Positions 52,317 to 62,507 of a stretch of DNA of 64,000 nt are shown here, one piece after another. The position numbers and the translations under genes are program-made. Every line of letters begins with the position of its first letter. Positions within the stretch are counted from its first letter, which is position 1. The notes beneath the pieces were generated by a model, which worked only from the letters and a program-made list of their open reading frames with translations, ran no database searches and had not been told where the DNA came from. The DNA comes from Puccinia triticina (Eukaryota > Basidiomycota > Pucciniomycetes > Pucciniales > Pucciniaceae): contig NC_070564.1 in the NCBI RefSeq assembly GCF_026914185.1, positions 4,526,001 to 4,590,000 of the forward strand, in the 5' to 3' direction.

Positions 52317-54336
52317 ATGTCCAACTCAGAATCCCAGATAGATAGTGACTACTATGATCATGATGCCAAAGAATCAGATTGTTCTCAATTACCAGAGGTG
52401 GCGGCAGTCCCAACTTGAAAGTCATGCGGTAAACCCAAGCCTGCAGAAGTGGTCAAAGACCATGAAGAGGAAAGCAGCAACAACAACAAAAAATCCCCAA
52501 AAAGTGTTTTTCCTGCCAACAGGGAACAAGGTCACCTTTTTCAACCACGGCTGCATGTTAGAATCAGAAGGCTATCCCCTCCTCCTAAATGGCAACACAA
52601 TATTTGTCAAGCCTCCCCGACTCAACATCACCAATTGGGGTGAAGTGAGATTTATGAAAACCGTTGGCGCCAGGTACCATTCAAACGGCCTCTGGAGGCC
52701 GCAAAGGCTGAACTGCCTGGGTGTACTCTGTTGTGACATCCCCAAGTGTTGGTGGGCAGGGTTGCCTTGGACAGGAAGCATTTACATGAAGGCATACCTT
52801 GAGAAGTAACTCCCTTTGCTTGGATTCTACCTCCTCTGCTGGGTTGTTTCTGACACAGCTTTTTTATCATTTGATTCAGGCACCCCAATTGCTGAGGTCT
52901 AGCCAGGAAGTGGCCGGGAAATGTGAGACATGTCACTTGCAACAAGACCATCACCCAGTTTGATGAAAACACCAAAAGAAAGTGGGCAATACTCCGCCAT
53001 TTTGGCACCCACAAGCATCCATGGCCCAAGGCAAAGAAGCCTGAAAAGCATGCAAGGAAAATTTTGAAGGCTGAGATAGCAAGAAAACCCAAGTAAGGGG
53101 CTTTCTTGCTCAAAGTGTGTTTTCTTTATTTCAGGCTGTCTGTTTCAATGCTGAATTTTTTTTGAATGCAGATTGGCAAGCCTGATGTGACCAAGGATCC
53201 TTACAAGAGCTTGCTGAAAATTCACCCATCCTTGACAAATGCAGACTGGCTGTGCTATCATTGCAGGCTCATTCTTTCCAAGCTAGGCATTGTGCCTGGT
53301 GAAAAAGGAGCCATCCTGGATGATGAGCTCCTCTTGGACATGTTCAAATGGAACAAGTTTGTCATTTGTAATTTTATTTTTCACTTTGTTGGCTTGTCTA
53401 CAGATGTGGGATTTGAATCATATTGATTGGGTTCATGGACAACTCAAAGCATTTCACCTTCCAAAAAAAATTGATGGCAGATAGTTTGAGCCTTGAGGCC
53501 TCTCTCAAAAATACTACAAAATACACTTTGCAAACTTTTTTTGCCGTTTCCTGAAGCCAGAAATAAGCAAAGAAGAGCACAATCACTTGTGTGCAACATA
53601 GTAGATTTCTCAGCGGCCCAGAGGGAGGGATTTGTTGCAGAGTACTGGAAAGTGTTTGGGATCTGCAACAAGAATCTTGTTTTAGGTCAACTTCAATCAT
53701 GGCATGAGTGTGAGCCTGTGTCTCTAAAGTGACAACAGGACACAAGAAAAATGGGATGGCACTGCTCTCATTTCTTGGGATGAAGAAATACAAACAGAAA
53801 AGGAGAGAGAAAGAGAAAGATATGATCAGGAGGTGGTCTATCTACTCTTTTAGAGATGGCCAACGGGTACCCATTGGGCAGTACCCAGCACTGCTTGGCG
53901 GGTACCCGCCACTGCTCTCCAGTACCCGTCTGCATGTACCGTGTGCGGGTCCTGGTATGGGATTTTGGCTGGAAAGCCGCAGGGTACCTGTCTTTGTTGG
54001 CTGCAGTTAAGGTGCGCTTGACCCTGCGCGCAGGGCCAAGCACACCTCAGGGCTTCCCCATGCACAGTACCAGTGCCTCCAAGTACCAAACCTTGGTCCA
54101 CGCACCCAGGTCCTAGACTCCCAGCCACCACCGCTACCAGCTGCCTGAATACAACAACTGAAATGAAACAGCCACAAAAGAGACCACACCAACATTCAAA
54201 TTCACCCTCACCTCGGCTGCGGTAATTGTTCAATTCTAAGACGCAATCATCACAGGATGCCAAAGTTTGTGACTTGGAAATTGAGGGCATTAACCCTGCT
54301 GCTGTCAAGTCAAAAGCCCCCAAACAGCAAGCCTAA
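52317..54336 (+). pseudogene. MULE-type transposase with WRKY-GCM1 finger, broken
   Basis: It starts MSNSESQIDSDYYDHDAKES at 52317. After a TGA near 52420 and a frameshift it continues in 52345-52809: KVTFFNHGCMLESEGYPL, then RLNCLGVLCCDIPKCWWAG. A 74-nt GT-AG intron (52806-52879) leads to ARKWPGNVRHVTCNKT and ILRHFGTHKHPWPKAKKP. The C-x4-C followed by H-x-H is the WRKY-GCM1 zinc finger known from rust and other MULE transposases. Further blocks are DVTKDPYKSLLKIHPSL (53185 on), LVCNIVDFSAAQREGF (near 53600) and a C-terminal IEGINPAAVKSKAPKQQA ending 54336. Stops, frameshifts and a word-repeat insertion at 53864-54095 inactivate it. Two catalytic Asp regions expected in the middle are missing. 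Confidence 0.7.
53864..54095. repeat. Iterated GGGTACC / GTACCC word insertion
   Basis: Words ACGGGTACCC, GGCAGTACCC, GGCGGGTACCCGCC, CAGTACCCGTC, GGGTACCTG, CAGTACCAG and AAGTACCAAA fill about 230 bp inside the MULE pseudogene. The MULE relationship resumes after about 54130. It has the same architecture as the GCGTAGC regions but a different word. Clear terminal repeats were not found. Confidence 0.6.
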
Positions 54337-55508
54337 TTCCAGTGCCTCTTGGGAAATCACTGACAAGGAGGAGCTTTGTAAGCTTGCATCTCATTCCCTC
54401 TGCTTGCTTTTATCTCCATCTGAACTGCTTCCTCATATTTTGAGCACAGAAAACAGCCTCAATTGGCAGATCAATATTGAAAACATTTTGCAAATCCAAG
54501 TTTATTTAATTCACACAATCCTGGCAGTTCAGAGCTAAGTTTTGGTAAGTGCTCTTTACCAAAGAGCCCACCGATTCCCCAATAGACTACACACATGATT
54601 TAACTAATCAAAATAACTCATTAAAGTTGAAAATAATCCCCAAACATTTCCTGAGAAGCACCTTGGATTGACCCTCCAGCCTGTGCCGCAGTAACACGCA
54701 AAAGAGTGCTGGTCATTTGTCATTTCATTGAAGGAGGGGCCTAATAAAGCAAAAAGGGGATCTCCAGGGAGGGGGTAGGACAAAGCTGCAACCCCTGGGG
54801 GACACTCAACACCAACCCTCCCCTCCTTAAATATACAAGCTCACACACCTTTTTCTGTGAGACTAGAGTGACATGGTAGACACCTTGGTTGTATCCTCCC
54901 CAACACCAAATGTAAGGACTTGAGATGAGTCCTTCACTGGTTGTCAAAGAGGAGTGCAAGGACCAGATCCTGAAGGCCTCGGAGAACAATTCTAGTTCAC
55001 GGTGTGGTAGACGGAAAAGTGAAAAATCAAAAGTTTTTTCAATAACATATATGTACTCACCCTAGGCCTCAAGATACCATTAAATGGACCTCAGAAATGG
55101 ATTCTACGGCCAATATTACCCCCAGTCACCACTGGAAGCATCACTGGAACCCCACTGGATTGGAAGTTACACCCTCTTGGACCCTCATGGACACGGCCAG
55201 CCCCAGTCATTAACCTGTCACACCCCTCAAGTCACCTTTCCCAGGTATACACATACTCAGCCCCATCCAAACACATAATCTTTTCTATCCCTCTTATCTT
55301 CACTGCATATGCAAGGGACCAACCCCATTTCTTCTGTATTTGACATGTCCCTGCTTCATTTATGCACACCTTGCATTAGTCTGACACCCTTTATGCACCC
55401 CTTGCATGAGGTACCCCTGTATTCAACAATTCCCTGCTTTGTGTATGCACTCCTTACATTAGTATGACATCATTGTTCATTTCTCACCCCACTTTTTGCC
55501 TGTATTTA
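54337..55508. other. Intergenic, no gene recognised
   Basis: Between the MULE remnant and the hAT-like element. A minus-strand frame at 54741-54989 has no known match. Short TTTATGCACACCTTGCATTAG-type words recur loosely at 55358-55465. Confidence 0.4.
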
Positions 55509-56381
55509 CAGTGCCCTGTACCTCTTCTCGACTACCCCTACAGGGGTGTTCCAATTTTTTTCTTTTTTTTTTTTTTTTTAGGGGGGGGGGGGGGGGGGAA
55601 ATCCAAAAAAAAAATTGGGGGCGGGGGCTTTTCTCCAATGATTTCTGATGTTTCTAGGGGAAAATGATGCTGTACAACAGCTGTCAGAACTTTTAGCCTG
55701 CGAAATAAGTGTTATACATACATTGTAATACATATTTGAATATATTACATAAGTGTACATATTATGGTTGTTGTGAGGTCTCCTGGCATCCTGGCTTCGG
55801 CAAATCAAGAGACTTTCAAAAAAACAACTCACGATGGCGCCTGCTAGCAAAGCTTCTAAAGCACGAAGAGCCTGCCGCAAATGTGAATCAATGCTGAGGA
55901 GGAAGGTTGGCCGCACAATCAAAAAGCAAAAATTAAATTCCAATCAAAGCTGTCCTATTGAGATTTCCGATGAGGGTGAACGGGCTGATGAACAATTTTT
56001 TTGCAATCCCGACAAAGATCAATTCCCACCGGCAAGAACTCAGCCAATTGCACTCGCCAAAGGCCGTAATCATATGGTTTACAGTGTTTTATATACATAA
56101 TAAGTTGGTTAAGTACATAAAACATACGTTATAAACCCATAGTACATACATTTAAACCCATAATATGGGTTTAAAGGCAAGTGTTCCAAATTTGACCACC
56201 CAAAAAATGATAACTTTTGAAGGAGACATCCCAGAGGAATGTGCTATATAAAATCCTTTTCTACAAGCTCCATAGAGCTCAAAAATGTGTTTTATGGAGT
56301 TATAGGGTTGATGGTCAAAAAGTTATGGGGGGTCAAAAATTTTGCGGGCGCGGGGTAGTCGAGAAGAGATGCGGGGCACTG
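55509..56381. mobile_element. hAT-like non-autonomous element
   Basis: Terminal inverted repeats of 30 bp with three mismatches: left CAGTGCCCTGTACC then TCTTCTCGACTACCCC, right its complement. CAGTG ends are typical of hAT transposons. Flanks TGTATTTA and TAGTATCT show no clear 8-bp duplication, so the insertion is old. Inside are a T-run plus G18 tract (55563-55598) and a small plus-strand frame at 55834-56100 (MAPASKASKARRACRKCESM), possibly the remnant of a transposase start. Confidence 0.6.
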
Positions 56382-56717
56382 TAGTATCTTCTGACACCAG
56401 TTGTACACAGCCCACCAGCTAAAATCCCTCATCCAAGGTCCTCCTTGTAGCTAAAATACCTCAGATCTGTCTATATAAGGAGCTCTCTGCCCCTCAGTTG
56501 TTTTTCCCTCAGCTCAGTACCCACCAGTTATACAGATACCACCCATAGCCATCATGGTCCTTACACTTTAGAACAACCATTATAAAATACCATATCATCC
56601 CTCATATCTACAATAAACACTGATCTCACTCTCATATTCTCATACTCTCATACCTCTTGTTTGACATATCACATGCCTGTCACGAGTCACCCGGTTCCTG
56701 GTTCAACTCCCGACTGA
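56382..56717. other. Short spacer between hAT-like element and CACTA MITE
   Basis: AT-rich sequence with repeated CTCATA words (56628-56655). No gene is seen. GGTTCCTGGTTCAACTCCCG at 56693-56712 recalls a tRNA B box but has no partner A box. Confidence 0.4.
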
Positions 56718-56873
56718 CACTACGGGAAAATAGGTGTCATTGCGGCCCGCAGCGTCACCTGACGTTGCATTTGGGGTCGCGTCTGCAGTGACTGCGCCTA
56801 CTTGCGCAGTCACGCAGGCTTGCAACGACAGGGTGACGCTACATCCCGCAGAAACAGCTACATGCCTGTAGTG
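56718..56873. mobile_element. CACTA-type MITE
   Basis: 156 bp starting CACTACGGGAAAATAGG and ending CATGCCTGTAGTG, with a 3-bp target duplication TGA (56715-56717, 56874-56876). CACTA ends plus a 3-bp duplication define the CACTA (En/Spm) superfamily. The interior is made of GCGTCAC / GTGACGC and TGCGCAGTCACGCAG words in both orientations. Confidence 0.8.
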
Positions 56874-57053
56874 TGAGACATATACCCTTCTCAGCCTAGG
56901 CACTCTTCTCAACTTTATATGTCACCCTCTTGAGGAACTGTGTTCAATCCCCACTGGAATCATCAAGTCAACTTTCACACTTTTCACTCATCATAAACTC
57001 TCATATCTTTCACATACCTGTAATTGAACAACTTCATCTGGAACTAGACCAGA

Positions 57054-57842
57054 CCTATCACTTGATTAAAACTTACCAAGCTTAGCTTGGTGGGTCTTGT
57101 TATCTGATAGTATAGAAGGGCAGAGGTTTTCACCTCCATCATACCCTTCACCCTTCAGCAAAAGGATTTCACAATCACTTTTGAGTCTTACAATGGGTGA
57201 GCTTCTTTGCATGTTAGGGAAAGAAAGGCTAGCCGGAGAGATGTGGGGAACAGGATCTCTCAGTATGTACAAGCAGGGAACAGAAGGATGGGAGAGAAAA
57301 GAAGGAGAAGGTTGAAGGCTTACCTAGCAAGAGAGATGCGGGTAACAGGATCTCTGCTGGCTAGGAAGGGGGAAACATGCTTGAACTGAGTGGGCAGGAA
57401 GTGTCACAAGCTGAGGTGATCTTGTGAAACCCCATCAGAGGTGGAGGCTTCACACCACACCCAGCGCCACACTCACCCTGGTTGCGCCAACGCCACACCC
57501 AGCGCCCCCGTCACCCTGGTCAGGCAGGCCAACCATCCGGATTGTGCAGGCCCCGCTGCGAAAAAGGAAATGGAGGCACTTGCTGACTGGCTGTTTGAGT
57601 TGATCCAATCCTACCACAATTTCCATGGACCTTCATGCCAAGTGATCTTTTAGGAACATCATGATACATTGCACCGGTTGCCTGTTTACATAAAGGCCCA
57701 GTTCTCTGTAAGACTCAAAAGTGATTGTGAAACCCTTTTGCTGAATGGAGAAGGGGATGAAGGAGTTGCAAGCTCTGCCCTTCTATACTACAAGCTACAA
57801 GACCCACCAAGGTAAGCTTGGAAAGTTTTAACAAATGATAGG
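57054..57842. mobile_element. 789-bp foldback element
   Basis: Arms of about 145 bp: left from CCTATCACTTG through AAGCTTAGCTTGGTGGGTCT, AGTATAGAAGGGCAGAG and CACAATCACTTTTGAGTCTT; right is their reverse complement ending CAAATGATAGG. The interior has duplicated AGATGTGGGGAACAGGATCT-like words (57239 and 57332) and duplicated CACACCCAGCGCC words (57456 and 57491). No transposase. Target duplication unclear. Confidence 0.7.
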
Positions 57843-58583
57843 AGTGGTTAGCTCAAGATAGGTTTCTTGTGACACAGTATAAAAAGGTTGTTATTCATTA
57901 TGTAAGGGTTTTTATATGTAAGTAAGAGGGTTGAGTGGGTACTTAAGTGTTTTGGGTGATGGGTGAGTATAAAACTTGATCAGCAATAAAACTCAGGCCC
58001 TGTTTGGCACCAATATAAATACAGGTGATATCATCACCAATCTGAGTTTATTAAAGATACACAATCACAAAAACAAAAATCAAGGGTTTCCCCTACAAAA
58101 TAATAATAATAACAAAAAAAACTGCCCAAACAATTAAAACACCCAGCCCAATACCCATCCTCTTCTAGATAGGGTGCAAGTATTGGGCAGGTGACCCCCA
58201 GCGCGCCGCATTTAAGGCAATTGCAAAGGGGGTCACCAAGATTAACCCCTCAAACTGTGCAAGTGCATCAGCAGAGGGGGGTGAGGACAAACCACCAGCT
58301 GGAAGTACAGCGGCAGAGAACGTCCTGAGGAATAATCCTACCCAAGAGGACCTCCTTTTATGCACAACTAGGTCCAACTCAATCCAGCAAGCTATGTATG
58401 TAGTGTAGCCCCGCCCTGCACAGTTGGGCTTGGCAACAACAATCACCGCCACGCGGTGCCAGAACACCTGACTTGCCTAACCTGCGGATTCTTGACAACA
58501 AGTCAGTAAAGTGTTCCTTTTTTCATAAAGGGCAATCTTGGTGAGATTGCAATAATGAAATATCAAAACACTTCACTACAGTT
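57843..58583. other. Intergenic with possible transposon end
   Basis: GGCCCTGTTTGGCACC at 57997 resembles the GGCCCTGTTTGGATGCC at 62510 and common MITE ends, but no opposing complement was found. A minus-strand frame 58165-58467 has no known match. Confidence 0.35.
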
Positions 58584-58670
58584 GTGAGCCTGAGTCTCTA
58601 TAGTGACTACAGGACACAAGAAAATGGGGGGCAATATTTGGATTTCTTTGGATAAAGAAAATACTAATAT
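58584..58670 (+). pseudogene. MULE fragment related to 53713-53795
   Basis: GTGAGCCTGAGTCTCTATAGTGACTACAGG-type sequence parallels GTGAGCCTGTGTCTCTAAAG at 53711 onward, including GGACACAAGAAAA and the following TTTCTTTGG words. The likeness resumes after the insertion at 58671-59287 (GAGAGAGAGAAAAATAGAGAG versus GGAGAGAGAAAGAGAAAG). So a second MULE copy was split here. Confidence 0.6.
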
Positions 58671-59287
58671 CAACACTGCAAGAGCTACGCTTCGCTACAA
58701 AAAGCGGCGCTTTTGCGTAGCGAAGCGGAAACACGCTACTCTGGATCCAGAATAGCGTTAGCGCTAGCGGAAAATCACTACTTTGAGCAGTAGCAAAGCG
58801 CCAGAACTGCTACTGCAGTTTTGGCCTGCGCGTAGCGAAGCGCTTTTTTTTGCCGCTTTGCTACAGTATAGTGCAGCGGAAAAATTGACGCTTTTTGGCG
58901 CTGATAGCGCTTTTTAGCGCCAAAAGCGTAGCGAACCGGGTCGTCTTTGTGTCAAAAGCGTAGCGGGCATCTCTGCCTTTTGGTGGAAAATGCCAGAAAT
59001 AGTACACAAACATCAATCCTCCATCATTTTATGATGTGCAGTATTGATGTTTGAATGGTGCTATGGTAGCGCAGCAAAATCACTACAGTAGCGTTTTTTC
59101 CGCTACTATAGCAAGAAGCGTATCAAATTGCCGCTACTCTGCGCTATTTTCTTTAATTTTTTCCCCTTAAAAAATGTAGCAAATAGCGAAGCACCAAGTC
59201 CGCTGCAAACAGCTGAGCAAAGCAAGGCTAAAACCGCTACGCTTTTGCTACGCTGCCACTTTTTGTAGCGTAGCTCTTGCACTGTTG
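58671..59287. mobile_element. GCGTAGC word element with TIRs and CTAATAT duplication
   Basis: 617 bp with ends CAACACTGCAAGAGCTACGC and the complement of CAACAGTGCAAGAGCTACGC. A 7-bp direct repeat CTAATAT (58664-58670, 59288-59294) and the uninterrupted MULE relative at 53.8 kb show it is an insertion. The interior is built of GCGTAGC, GCTACGC and TAGCGC words in both directions. Internal words match those at 36306-37150. No coding capacity. The superfamily is unclear; the 7-bp (perhaps eroded 8-bp) duplication would suit hAT. Confidence 0.75.
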
Positions 59288-59330
59288 CTAATATAAGAGA
59301 GAGAGAAAAATAGAGAGAGAAACTGAGCAG

Positions 59331-60539
59331 ATTCAAGATAAGCAGATATTCAAGTTTATTCTGGTGGGAATGCACGTCCACTGGCAATGCTAACTCTTCA
59401 GAAGAGTGCTGCCAAGCTGTGCTAGAGAGTGCTACAGCCTCCTCTCACCAAATAAACGTGGAGGGATCCTGGATTTGACAAGTTCAATCCAGACACAATT
59501 TTACAGCTTCCTTCTGGATAGTCAATGTTCTTTAAAGGCAAACCTATGTGGTTTGTTTCTCACAAAAACCACAGAAAAAGAATGATGTAAAGCAGGTGCA
59601 GACCTGTGATCAAGGATGGGGCAAAGGCCAGCAAAAGAAGAGAAATCAAGCAGACACAGATTTTTACCTCTGAGATAAACAAGGTTCAGTGAAAGAGGTT
59701 ACTTACTGTCAATATCCTACGCGCCTGTGACGGTAGGTATACTGGGAGCGTGGTAATCTCTTTGGTGGTGATTCTGGGGTTATCTGGGGTGTGTTTCTGG
59801 TGTGCTGAAGTCTGTAGATCCTCCTCAGTCAAGGGGGATCCTGACTTCGAAAATTTTCACATTTTGCTTATGTAATTACATATGTACATGTGGTTTGGCG
59901 CGCCTGGTAGCGCTGACACGTCACAACTGCGCATGCGCGCCACAACTCAATAACTCAGGGAAGGAGTATAGTTACAAAGACTTGGTAAGTTGTAACTAGT
60001 GTTAAAATTGCGTGAGGAAACAGAATATGAGATCAAAACAAGGTTATCTCTTAAGATGAAAAAGATATGAAGTAATTCATATGTAAAAAGCATATAAAGG
60101 CAGACTTTAGGTCAGCTGAGTTGACTCTAAGGCTGACAACGGTGCCCGCTCTTGGTTGGTGGTGCAAGGGCAGAAATCACAAGGAGTTTCCAACAAATCA
60201 TCAAGCCGGAACAGTAAATTTGCCCATCATTGTCAGGTCTGCCAAAAGTACGGGTTTGATAGGATCAACGTTGGTGAGGCTTGCTTTCAAATTCCCATTC
60301 CTTCTGTTCTCTTTGGCGATCACCTTCATCAGAAAACTTACAATGAGGTTGCCTGATTTACTTCTCATTTGATTGCTTAGATTATGAGCATCCCAAAAAC
60401 ACAGCCGAAGGGCGCGGCATTTTTGGACATCAATACAAGTGTGTATGTGGGCCCCAGGTGTGATCCTACAAGTTCAACTCCTTCCCAGTGCCATACTTAA
60501 ACTACAATATTGTTTCTTCAGGTATATCCAGCATCAAGG
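59331..60539. other. Intergenic, no gene recognised
   Basis: Short frames only. One plus-strand frame (60156-60356) contains CQVCQKYGF and PIPSVLFGDHLHQ, which look protein-like, but I recognise no family. Confidence 0.4.
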
Positions 60540-60950
60540 ATGACCCAAATTCCGACAAGCTCCCCGCGGCCGTAGATGTGATTGCCGAGTCGCAGCGGGC
60601 CACCCACCAGATACACCATCCCAAATCCCAGGCTATCGACGCCTTTGTCATCAGCCACAGTCCGCACAACCCACGATTTTCCAGCAGGCCGTCCGAACTG
60701 GTAAATCACCCGTTATCATCCATTTCTCCGCCGGCATTGGCCGCACCAGCAGCTTGATCCTCCTCAACTTCATGATTGGGATCATCAATGCCCTTATGAC
60801 TCCACCTGCCCCCAGCCCCATCCCCCGAGTCCGGGCCTGCCCTTTCTGCCCATCCAATCTACATTCCAGACGGGAGTACACCATCCGCTCCCCTGCTTCA
60901 AACATGCAAGGCTGTCCCTACCCTCACCACCACCAATTGTCCCTTTGAGG
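60540..60950 (+). pseudogene. Protein tyrosine phosphatase-like fragment, catalytic Cys lost
   Basis: AAVDVIAESQRATHQIH (60566 on) and, after a frame change, QQAVRTGKSPVIIHFSAGIG then RTSSLILLNFMIGIINAL (60689-60799). Classical PTPs carry the loop HCSAGxGRTG, in which Cys is the nucleophile. Here it reads HFSAGIGRTS, with Phe for Cys, so it cannot be catalytic. The WPD loop and most of the domain are missing. A processed or partial duplicated gene fragment is likely. Confidence 0.5.
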
Positions 60951-62507
60951 ATTCACAATCCTCCAGCGACGTGGTGGCGGGACTTGTGTTTCATACAATT
61001 GTGGCTGACTAATCATTAACAGTAGACTTGAGGGTGACAGCAGCGCTTGCAGCCCCAATCAGTGTCTAGAGTGATTGGATAAACTTTCAGAGCACACATC
61101 ATTTGTCCTTGCTCCAACACTTGTGTTGGCGCATCCTCATTATATACCTTGGGTTTTGATAGCTGGAAAAAATGTAGCTTCTACAAAATCCCAAATATCA
61201 AACCTGAAGATCTACAGGAGATCTTCAATTGAAAGTTAACAAGTATTCTGGTGATGCAGTTTAGACATGGAAGTTGATGGCAAGGACAGCCTTAATTACA
61301 TGGTGATAGAGTAGTGGTGTCCAGGAGGCTTGCTCATATGACTCAACAAGATTTGCCGGCCGCTTCTCCCTGACCCCTCCTGCAGGAGCAAAGCGTAGGG
61401 CTGGGGTCAGTGCCGGGCTCAACCTTTATCTTGCTTGAAGTCAACAACTGGCTTTGGGGATTGGCTACCTGCACCTGAACAATATGATTTTCAGCTCGCT
61501 GTTGTTGTCAGCCAGCTCTCTGAGCTGAGAGGCAGAATTGCCATACCTGCCCATGAGGCCCTGGACCCGCACACACAAATCACCAAGAGCTCTTGGTCTT
61601 ATTCCACTTTGGGTTCACCCAAGCTTTTCAAAAACCCAGTGAGCATTTTGTCCTGGAAACCTGCCTCCTTGTTGAGTTCTTAATACCACAGTGACAGGAG
61701 TTCCATTGTTAGATTTGTGAGCTACCAGAGACCAATTTCAATCTGCCTTGGCCCATTGGAAAGATATTTACCCCTAACCCATGGTCAATGGAGTAGTTTC
61801 AGGCCATTAAACAGACTGAGACAAGTCAACAAACATAGAATAATTTGTTAAATACTAATAATTCTTTCCAATTCTAATTTGTTTGGCAGCTTGGACAGTG
61901 TTTTCTTCCCTGTCCCTTCTTTTGTTGATTACATAATTGAACAAAGCCACCCAGCTACTCTCTGAGTCTTCAGATATCTTAAATAACTTTAATTTGATAA
62001 TTTGCATAATGTGATGATTTATATTGATGTTAACACTTGAATTATAAAAAAATAAATTGAAACAAAATGGCATGTATCTATTGATAAATAAAAGCCCTTT
62101 ACTCAAAAAAAAAGAGGTGAAAAATCATCTTAAAACTAGGTGCATAGACTGCTAGAAAACTTGAAACCAATTGTTGTTTCTAGATTCTGAAGCCTTTCAT
62201 GGGAAAGCTTTTCATCCTATAATTTATAGGTTGCAAAAGCTTTACCAACAAAAACCATTCATCCAAGCAATTATCTACAGTGAAAAATTGCAAGGGGCAC
62301 CCAAAAACCTTGGAACCAGAGTTTTCAGCGGAGAAGCCGCCTCAGCTTCTAGTTAAGTCAATAAAAAATACAAAATTCAACATAAAACCTTCCAATTTTT
62401 TTTTGTAGAAAACCTACAGTACTGTTCTCTTCAACTAATAACTTGGATTCAACTGATTCAGCCATCTTTGGCACCATAATACCATTATATCACTTTTGAC
62501 CAATATG
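60951..62507. other. Intergenic, no gene recognised
   Basis: AT-rich toward 62100. Short frames such as 61435-61683 plus have no recognised match. No transposon ends were found. Confidence 0.4.

Noticed and set aside
56690..56715. tRNA gene at GGTTCCTGGTTCAACTCCCG
   Set aside because: It has B-box likeness only; no A box or cloverleaf stems upstream.
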